Shown here: piece by piece, positions 58,117-64,000 of the stretch
Position numbering within the stretch: the stretch's first letter is position 1
Layout: each line of letters begins with the position of its first letter
Source of the DNA: Erythrobacteraceae bacterium
GTDB lineage: Bacteria; Pseudomonadota; Alphaproteobacteria; Sphingomonadales; Sphingomonadaceae
Length of the DNA stretch: 64,000 bases
Assembly (NCBI GenBank): GCA_024642525.1
Contig: JAHEAX010000059.1
Coordinates: forward strand, 62,001 to 126,000
Direction of reading: 5' to 3'
Made by a program: the position numbers and the translations under genes
Notes under the pieces: model-generated
Database searches by the model: none
What the model saw: the letters and a program-made list of their open reading frames with translations, nothing else
What the model was told of the DNA's origin: nothing

Positions 58117-59348
58117 ATTTCCACTCCCAGCTTTTCAGCCACGGTGAAGATGTCCTTGTCCCCGCGACCGCACAGATTGGCGAGGATCACGCTGTCTTTC
58201 GACATCGTCTTGGCAATTTTCGCCACGGCGGCAATCGCGTGGGCGGGTTCCAGCGCGGGAATTATGCCTTCGGTGCGGCAAAGCAGCTGGAACGCGTCCA
58301 ATGCCTCGTCATCGGTGACGGCGGTATATTCAACGCGGCCCATGTCTTTCAGCCACGCATGTTCAGGGCCGATGCCAGGGTAATCGAGACCTGCGCTGAT
58401 CGAATGGCCTTCGGTAATCTGCCCGTCTTCATCCTGCAGCAGATAGGTCTTGTTGCCATGGAGAATGCCGGGAAAACCGCCCAGCAGGCTGGCTGCGTGC
58501 TGATCGCCATCAAGCCCGTAACCTGCCGCCTCGACGCCGAGCATTTTCACATCCGCATCGTCAAGAAACGGGTGGAACAGGCCAAGCGCGTTGGAACCGC
58601 CGCCGATGGCCGCCACCAGCAGATCGGGCAGGCGGTTTATGCGTGACAGCATCTGCGCGCGGGCTTCCTTGCCGATCACGCTCTGGAAATCGCGAACGAG
58701 TTCAGGATAGGGGTGCGGGCCTGCTGCGGTCCCGATGATGTAGAAGGTGTCGTGGACATTGGCGACCCAGTCGCGCAGCCCTTCGTTCATCGCATCCTTC
58801 AGCGTGGCAGCGCCGCTGGTGACAGGCACAACTTCAGCCCCAAGCAGCTTCATGCGGAAAACATTGGGCTGCTGGCGGGCAACATCGGTTGCGCCCATGT
58901 AAATGACGCAAGGCAGACCAAAGCGTGCGCATACTGTTGCAGTAGCGACACCGTGCTGGCCTGCGCCGGTTTCCGCGATGATGCGCGTCTTGCCCATCCG
59001 CATGGCGAGCAGGATCTGCCCGATGCAATTGTTGATCTTGTGCGCGCCGGTATGGTTCAATTCGTCGCGCTTGAACCACACTTGCGCGCCATTTCCGGCA
59101 GGTGCGTCCTTGCGCAGTTCCTCGGTCAGCCGTTCGGCAAAATAGAGCGGCGAAGGGCGGCCGACATAATGTTCGAGCAGGTCGTCAAACTGCGCCTGAA
59201 AGGCCGGGTCGGCCTGCGCAGCGCGATATTCCCGCTCCAGATCAAGGACCAGCGGCATCAGCGTTTCGGCAACGTAACGCCCGCCGTAATCGCCAAAATG
59301 CCCCCGATCGTCGGGCTGGTTACGAAATGAATTTTTCAGGTCTGTCAT
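58113..59348 (-). CDS. trpB: Tryptophan synthase beta subunit
   Basis: A 411-residue PLP enzyme that joins indole and serine. Lys104 in [10 protein letters not shown] holds PLP, and [13 protein letters not shown] binds its phosphate. [24 protein letters not shown] is the usual start. ATG at 59348 is preferred, 8 bases after the trpF stop; an ATG at 59366 in frame would overlap trpF by 11 bases and is possible. Confidence 0.97.
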   Translation of the reverse strand: MTDLKNSFRNQPDDRGHFGDYGGRYVAETLMPLVLDLEREYRAAQADPAFQAQFDDLLEHYVGRPSPLYFAERLTEELRKDAPAGNGAQVWFKRDELNHTGAHKINNCIGQILLAMRMGKTRIIAETGAGQHGVATATVCARFGLPCVIYMGATDVARQQPNVFRMKLLGAEVVPVTSGAATLKDAMNEGLRDWVANVHDTFYIIGTAAGPHPYPELVRDFQSVIGKEARAQMLSRINRLPDLLVAAIGGGSNALGLFHPFLDDADVKMLGVEAAGYGLDGDQHAASLLGGFPGILHGNKTYLLQDEDGQITEGHSISAGLDYPGIGPEHAWLKDMGRVEYTAVTDDEALDAFQLLCRTEGIIPALEPAHAIAAVAKIAKTMSKDSVILANLCGRGDKDIFTVAEKLGVEM

Positions 59349-59355
59349 ATCACGC

Positions 59356-60018
59356 TCATACTTCATGGGCCGCTTTGCAGAAGGCCGCGATTCTGTCCAC
59401 GTCCTTGACGCCCAGTGCGCTTTCCACGCCTGAAGATGTATCCAGCAGGGGCGCATTGGTGATGCGGATTGCTTCGCCAACATTGTCCGGTGTCAGCCCG
59501 CCGGCAAGTCCCCATGGGGTTGCCCCACGATAGGCTGACAATAGCGACCAGTCGAATGTCAGACCCATCCCGCCTGGCAGGGCCGACCCCTTGGGTGTGC
59601 GGGCATCAAACAGGATGAAATCGGCTGCGCCCTGATAGGCATCGGCGCGCTGTACGTCGCCTGCTGCCGAAACAGCCAGCGCCTTCCACACAGGAAGGTT
59701 GAAGCGCGCTTTCACTTCGGCAGTGCGAGTGGGCGTTTCGCTGCCATGCAGCTGCACGGCATCAAGCTGGCCTGCGGTGATGGCCTGCGCCAGCAATGCA
59801 TCATCCGCATCGACGAACAAGCCCACTTTGCCAATGCGCGTACCAGCCCGCGCCGCAAGGGCGGGCGCATCGCGTAACGACACGTTGCGCGGCGATGGCG
59901 CAAAGAATACCAGCCCGAAATGATCGGCTCGTGCGGCGATGGCCGCATCAAGTGCTTCGGGGGTCGAAATCCCGCATATCTTGATCGCACGGTCAGGCAT
60001 GGGTGCGGCGATAGACAT
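59356..60018 (-). CDS. trpF: Phosphoribosylanthranilate isomerase
   Basis: A 220-residue TIM-barrel enzyme of tryptophan synthesis. The catalytic cysteine is in IKICGIS (C15), the aspartate in FILFDAR, and [15 protein letters not shown] is the phosphate site. It is the first gene of the trpF-B-A-accD-folC unit. An in-frame ATG at 60000 ([10 protein letters not shown]) is an alternative start. pyrF, normally its upstream neighbour, is separated by an opposing sulfotransferase gene. Confidence 0.95.
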   Translation of the reverse strand: MSIAAPMPDRAIKICGISTPEALDAAIAARADHFGLVFFAPSPRNVSLRDAPALAARAGTRIGKVGLFVDADDALLAQAITAGQLDAVQLHGSETPTRTAEVKARFNLPVWKALAVSAAGDVQRADAYQGAADFILFDARTPKGSALPGGMGLTFDWSLLSAYRGATPWGLAGGLTPDNVGEAIRITNAPLLDTSSGVESALGVKDVDRIAAFCKAAHEV

Positions 60019-60172
60019 AAGGCCGCACGCAGGAAAGACCTGTTTGTGGCACGCGCCACCTGGCTCCGCCTGTGCAGGCCGATTTCGGGTTGGACCACCT
60101 TTATGCTAATTTCCGCCTGCCGGACGATCGTGGGGACGGGTCGACCAGTATTCGTGCGGCAAGGGGGACACT

Positions 60173-61078
60173 ATGCAAGGCGATCTGCAATATCCGGTCA
60201 AGACCAGAGACATTCACAATCATCACATGGATTCAACCATTTGGGATGATTTCATCCTTCGCGATGATGATATTATCATCGGCACATGGGCAAAATCCGG
60301 CACCACATGGATGCAGCAAATAATCGGGCAAATGCTGCTCGGCCCTGACCCACAGTTGAAAGCGAACGAACTTTCACCGTGGCTGGATATTCGAGTCGCT
60401 CCGAAAGAAGAAATATTCGCCGGGTTGGAAGCGCAGGAAAATCGGCGTTTCATCAAGACGCACTTGCCTGCCGATGCGCTGAAACTTTCACCAAAAGTGA
60501 AATATATCTACATCGCCCGTGACGGGCGCGATGCCTTGTGGAGCTGGTATCACCATCATTGCTCGTTCAATGAAATGGCCTACGAAATGCTCAATGAAAC
60601 GCCTGGGCTGGTAGGACCGAAGCTGGAAAAGCCGTGCGATGACATTCGCCAATATTGGCACGAATGGCTGGATAATGATGGCTATCCGATCTGGAGTTTC
60701 TGGGAAAATATCAGGACATGGTGGGAAGTCCGTCATTTGCCGAATGTGAAAATGATCCACTTTGCCGATCTGAAGCAGGACATGGTCGGCACCATGCAGG
60801 ACATTGCGGAATTTCTGGAAGTGGATGTCGCGGCGGATGACTGGCCTGCCATCGCCGAATATTGCAGTTTCGACTGGATGAAGGAGAATTCCGACCTGAC
60901 CGTGCCGATGGGCGGCGTTGTTTTTACTGGCGGGTCCAAGGCGTTCATGAACAAGGGCGTCAACGGGCGCTGGCGCGATACGCTGAGTGTGGATGAATGC
61001 GCCGAATACGAAGCGATTGCATTAAAGGAACTGGGGCCTGAATGCGCGCACTGGCTGGCGCACGGGACCTTGGGATGA
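60173..61078 (+). CDS. Sulfotransferase domain protein
   Basis: A 301-residue cytosolic PAPS-dependent sulfotransferase of the SULT-like type. The 5' phosphosulfate loop is TWAKSGTTW (residues 38-46); the catalytic histidine is likely in KTHLPAD, and YIARDGRDALWSWY is the 3' phosphate site. The dimer-type KTVE motif is not evident. The acceptor is unknown. It lies on the opposite strand between pyrF and trpF, splitting a normally continuous operon, and looks more AT-rich than the flanks, which suggests recent insertion. Confidence 0.9.
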   Translation: MQGDLQYPVKTRDIHNHHMDSTIWDDFILRDDDIIIGTWAKSGTTWMQQIIGQMLLGPDPQLKANELSPWLDIRVAPKEEIFAGLEAQENRRFIKTHLPADALKLSPKVKYIYIARDGRDALWSWYHHHCSFNEMAYEMLNETPGLVGPKLEKPCDDIRQYWHEWLDNDGYPIWSFWENIRTWWEVRHLPNVKMIHFADLKQDMVGTMQDIAEFLEVDVAADDWPAIAEYCSFDWMKENSDLTVPMGGVVFTGGSKAFMNKGVNGRWRDTLSVDECAEYEAIALKELGPECAHWLAHGTLG

Positions 61079-61097
61079 CTCAGATCTGCGGCGCTGG

Positions 61098-61772
61098 TTA
61101 CAGCGTTGCTTCTATGTCCCGTGCTGCCTGAACAGGGTCGTCCGCGCGGCTGATGGGCCGCCCGATGACAAGCACACTCGCACCATCGTCGCGCGCCTTG
61201 CGCGGGGTGACGACACGCTTCTGGTCGCCAACGCTGGCACCTGCTGGGCGAAGGCCGGGAACAACGAAGAAACCGTCTTTCCACTGTTTGTGGACTGCGC
61301 CCACTTCATGGCCGGAACAGACAATCCCGTCGAGGCCTGCTTCATGGGCAAGGTCTGCAAGGCGCATGACCTGGTCATGCGCACTGCCTGCAATACCGGT
61401 GCGGATCAGGTCACGTTCGTCGAGGCTGGTCAGCATGGTCACCGCCACCACCTTCGTGCCTTCCGCTGCTGCAGCCTTGGCATCTTCCATCATGTGCCTG
61501 CCGCCGCTGGCGTGGACCGTGACGATGGCAGGTTCGCTGACGTGAATGGCCTGCATCGCGGCGGCCACCGTATTGGGAATATCATGCAGCTTCAGGTCCA
61601 AGAAAATGGGCAGGCCCACCTGCGCAATTTCATGCACCCCGTGATGGCCATGTGCGCAGAAGAATTCCAGGCCCAGCTTGATCCCGCCCACATGTGCCTT
61701 CACCTTGCTGGCAAGCGCTTTTGCCGCGTCGAGCCGGGGCAGGTCCAGCGCCAGGAAAATCGGGTTGCTCAT
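61098..61772 (-). CDS. pyrF: Orotidine 5'-phosphate decarboxylase
   Basis: A 224-residue TIM-barrel enzyme making UMP. Asp59, Lys61 and Asp64 in LDLKLHDIPNT are the catalytic set, and LALDLP (Asp10) and GIKLGLE (Lys32) contribute. The phosphate-binding VVPGLRPAG is intact. The start overlaps the lapA stop by 4 bases. Its operon partners trpF onward now lie beyond the sulfotransferase gene. Confidence 0.96.
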   Translation of the reverse strand: MSNPIFLALDLPRLDAAKALASKVKAHVGGIKLGLEFFCAHGHHGVHEIAQVGLPIFLDLKLHDIPNTVAAAMQAIHVSEPAIVTVHASGGRHMMEDAKAAAAEGTKVVAVTMLTSLDERDLIRTGIAGSAHDQVMRLADLAHEAGLDGIVCSGHEVGAVHKQWKDGFFVVPGLRPAGASVGDQKRVVTPRKARDDGASVLVIGRPISRADDPVQAARDIEATL

Positions 61773-62095
61773 AAAGACGTGCCAGACGCAGGAGCCAGAG
61801 GTTCTGCATCTGCAGACGGGGTGACGGGCTCAGCAGAAGTCGGCGCGACAGAGGGTATGCGCGCAGCTGATTCCAATGCTTTTATGCGCCGTTCCAGCCG
61901 CCATTTAACGCCGCGGTGCAGCAGCCACGTCGGAACCATGCCCAAAAGGAACGACACGATAACCAGCGCAGGAACCTTGGTTTCCAGCACCAGATTGGTC
62001 CAGATCTGAACTTCCACTTCTTTCCAGTTGAAGAAGGAAAAAAGCATCAGCCCTGCAAACAGCAGGACCCAGAGGACGGTGCGAACTATCTGCAT
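61769..62095 (-). CDS. lapA: LapA (DUF1049) domain membrane protein
   Basis: A 108-residue inner-membrane protein with two hydrophobic segments (about residues 5-22 and 43-60) and the LapA-type FSFFNWKEVEVQIW linker, followed by a basic region and a Pro/Ala-rich tail. LapA proteins take part in lipopolysaccharide assembly control. It precedes pyrF with a 4-base overlap. Confidence 0.85.
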   Translation of the reverse strand: MQIVRTVLWVLLFAGLMLFSFFNWKEVEVQIWTNLVLETKVPALVIVSFLLGMVPTWLLHRGVKWRLERRIKALESAARIPSVAPTSAEPVTPSADAEPLAPASGTSL

Positions 62096-62189
62096 TGTAT
62101 TCCCCGTGGTTTACATGAAGCCGATGCTAGGCGGATTGGAGGTTTAAGGGAAGGGTGCGGAAAGCGCGCGCCAAACCCCGTATTCCTGC

Positions 62190-63500
62190 TCAGCCAAAGA
62201 CCCTGTCGAAAATGAAGTCGACCTGCTTGAAATGATAGTCGAGATCGAACTTGTCCTCGATCTCGGCTTCGGACAATGCGGCGGTTACTTCGCTGTCGGC
62301 CTTGAGCAGGTCGAGCAGCGATTTTTCGCCATCAGATTCCCACACCTGCATCGCATTGCGCTGCACAAGGCGATAGGCATCTTCGCGGCTCACGCCGGCC
62401 TGCGTCAGCGCCAGCAGCACGCGCTGCGAATGGACAAGGCCGCCCATACGGTCGAGGTTCTTCTGCATCCGCTCAGGGTAAATCAGCAGCTTGTCGATGA
62501 CGCCTGTCAGGCGTGCCAGTGCGAAGTCCAGCGTGATGGTGGCATCGGGCCCAATGAAGCGTTCAACCGACGAATGCGAAATATCGCGCTCATGCCACAG
62601 TGCCACGTTTTCCATGGCGGGAAGCGCATATGCGCGGATCATGCGAGCCTGTCCGGTGAGGTTTTCGGTCAGAATCGGATTGCGTTTGTGCGGCATCGCC
62701 GATGAACCCTTCTGGCCGGGCGAGAAATATTCTTCCGCCTCCAGAACTTCGGTGCGCTGCAAGTGACGTACTTCGATGGCGACCCGTTCGATGGAACTGG
62801 CGATTACGCCCAGCACGGCAAAATACATCGCATGGCGGTCACGCGGGATTACCTGCGTGCTGACCGGTTCGATCTGCAGGCCGAGGCGTTCAGCGACATG
62901 GGCTTCAACCTGCGGGTCGATATTGGCAAAGGTGCCGACAGCGCCGGAAATCGCACAAGTGGCGATTTCCTCGCGTGCAGCCACTAGCCGTTTGCGGCAC
63001 CGTGCGAACTCGGCATAAGCTTGCGCCAGTTTCAGGCCAAAGGTCACAGGTTCTGCATGAATGCCGTGGCTGCGGCCGATTGTGGGCGTATATTTATGCT
63101 CTTCTGCGCGGCGCTTGATAGCGGCCAGCAGCAGGTCGAGGTCTTCAAGCAGTAAATCAGCTGATCGGGCGAGCTGCACTGCCAGCGTGGTGTCGAGCAC
63201 ATCGGAACTGGTCATTCCCTGGTGCATGAAGCGGGCTTCGTCGCCCACCTGTTCTGCCACCCATGTCAGAAAAGCGATCACGTCATGCTTGGTAACAGCC
63301 TCGATCGCGTCGATAGCCTCGACATCAATGACAGGGTCTGTCGCCCACCAGTCCCACAGGGCCTTCGCCGCGCTCTTGGGGACAACGCCCAACTCGCCCA
63401 GCTTTTCTGTCGCATGGGCTTCGATTTCGAACCAGATGCGGTAACGCGCTTCGGGCTCCCATATGGCGGACATTGCGGGGCGGGCGTAACGGGGGACCAT
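62190..63500 (-). CDS. purB: Adenylosuccinate lyase
   Basis: A 436-residue enzyme of the fumarase/aspartase superfamily that acts twice in purine synthesis. The signature GSSAMPHKRNPILTEN contains the flexible catalytic loop; GMTSSDVLDTT and SHGIHAEPVTFG are the other conserved regions. It is full length and monocistronic between radC and lapA. Confidence 0.96.
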   Translation of the reverse strand: MVPRYARPAMSAIWEPEARYRIWFEIEAHATEKLGELGVVPKSAAKALWDWWATDPVIDVEAIDAIEAVTKHDVIAFLTWVAEQVGDEARFMHQGMTSSDVLDTTLAVQLARSADLLLEDLDLLLAAIKRRAEEHKYTPTIGRSHGIHAEPVTFGLKLAQAYAEFARCRKRLVAAREEIATCAISGAVGTFANIDPQVEAHVAERLGLQIEPVSTQVIPRDRHAMYFAVLGVIASSIERVAIEVRHLQRTEVLEAEEYFSPGQKGSSAMPHKRNPILTENLTGQARMIRAYALPAMENVALWHERDISHSSVERFIGPDATITLDFALARLTGVIDKLLIYPERMQKNLDRMGGLVHSQRVLLALTQAGVSREDAYRLVQRNAMQVWESDGEKSLLDLLKADSEVTAALSEAEIEDKFDLDYHFKQVDFIFDRVFG

Positions 63501-63550
63501 GTTCGACTCCGGTAAAAACTGTTCGCGCGGCGGCTAGGCGGACCAAACGG

Positions 63551-64000
63551 TCAGATCAACCCCTTGGCCTTGAGAGAGACGTGGCCCTGCCGCCCGATGA
63601 TGACGTGATCATGCACGACAATGCCCAGCAAACGCCCTGCTTCGGCAATGCGATTGGTGATCTGGATGTCCGCACGGCTTGGCTCCGGATTGCCGCTGGG
63701 GTGGTTGTGCACAAGTATTAGCGCAGTTGCCCCTATATCCAATGCCTGGCGGATAACTTCGCGCGGATGGATTGCCGCTTCGTCAATCGAGCCATCACCC
63801 ACGTGATGGTCCAGCACCAGCCGATTCTTGGTATTGAGATAAAGGACACGGACACGCTCGACGGTCAGATGCGCCATATCGATGGTGAGATAATCAAGCA
63901 GTGCCTGCCAGCTGCCGAGCACGGGCTTCTGTTCTACTTCCACCCGCGCCATCCGGCGTGCAGCAAGCGCCACGCTCTTGAGCGCGGCAGCACTTGTCTC
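63551..64000 (-). CDS. radC: RadC/YicR-family JAMM-domain protein, partial
   Basis: The gene extends beyond the right edge; about 150 C-terminal residues are visible. The JAMM/MPN+ metal motif HNHPSGNPEPSRAD is complete, and HPREVIRQALDIGATALIL and the ending HVIIGRQGHVSLKAKGLI match RadC. Despite the name, its DNA-repair role is doubtful; JAMM domains are metalloprotease-like. The missing N-terminal part would hold the helix-hairpin-helix region. Confidence 0.93.
   Translation of the reverse strand, partial: ETSAAALKSVALAARRMARVEVEQKPVLGSWQALLDYLTIDMAHLTVERVRVLYLNTKNRLVLDHHVGDGSIDEAAIHPREVIRQALDIGATALILVHNHPSGNPEPSRADIQITNRIAEAGRLLGIVVHDHVIIGRQGHVSLKAKGLI

Overview
The window is ordinary chromosome of an alphaproteobacterium, most likely of the order Sphingomonadales and probably close to Erythrobacteraceae. 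The evidence is the CckA/CpdR cell-cycle proteins, alphaproteobacterial LexA boxes (GTTC-N7-GTTC or its complement) in front of uvrA, recA and uvrD, the trpF-trpB-trpA-accD-folC gene order, a SapC protein, DUF4139 proteins and moderately GC-rich codon use. No insertion sequence, prophage, CRISPR array or rRNA operon was seen. One tRNA (Val, GAC) is present.

Layout. 1-7.9 kb: a truncated M3 oligopeptidase, an M13 metallopeptidase, SOS-controlled uvrA, a secreted CHRD protein and an RlpA-like protein. 7.9-8.7 kb: a gene-free stretch with a hairpin-rich minus-strand region ending in a terminator-like hairpin, plus an inverted pair of DnaA-box-like sites. 8.7-18 kb: argG, two tandem cyclopropane-fatty-acid-synthase-type methyltransferases, a DUF1801 protein, a coupled SDR / cytochrome b / molybdopterin-oxidoreductase operon, a glycine-zipper protein, and rlmN with a MOSC protein. 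18-24 kb: an outer-membrane barrel protein, an IalB-like protein, greB and a lytic transglycosylase (one minus-strand cluster), then dapA, smpB and a DUF2062 membrane protein. 24-35 kb: cckA, two DUF4139 proteins, recA, a methyltransferase and alaS. 35-44 kb: a 53-residue protein, a CPA2 antiporter, a GNAT-nitrilase fusion, an FAD monooxygenase, icd, tRNA-Val, cpdR, an N-formylglutamate amidohydrolase and sapC. 44-54 kb: an FAD-linked oxidase, a secreted hypothetical protein, a DEAD-box helicase, SOS-controlled uvrD, a small secreted protein, rsmD with a pseudouridine synthase, a Rieske oxygenase and an AmpG-like permease. 54-64 kb: folC, accD, trpA, a small membrane protein, trpB, trpF, a sulfotransferase on the opposite strand, pyrF, lapA, purB and a partial radC.

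How genes work together. uvrA, uvrD and recA form a DNA-damage set sharing LexA control. cckA and cpdR are parts of the CtrA phosphorelay. lapA-pyrF and trpF-trpB-(small membrane protein)-trpA-accD-folC look like one ancestral metabolic operon, interrupted by an oppositely oriented sulfotransferase. Many neighbours overlap by 4 bases (ATGA or GTGA), indicating translational coupling.

The least explained parts are the 7.9-8.7 kb gap, the SDR / cytochrome b / Mo-lipoprotein operon, a DUF4139 protein carrying a sequence like the start of a TonB-dependent-receptor plug, and a strongly structured 3' region of sapC. All assignments come from reading the sequence; no database search was possible.
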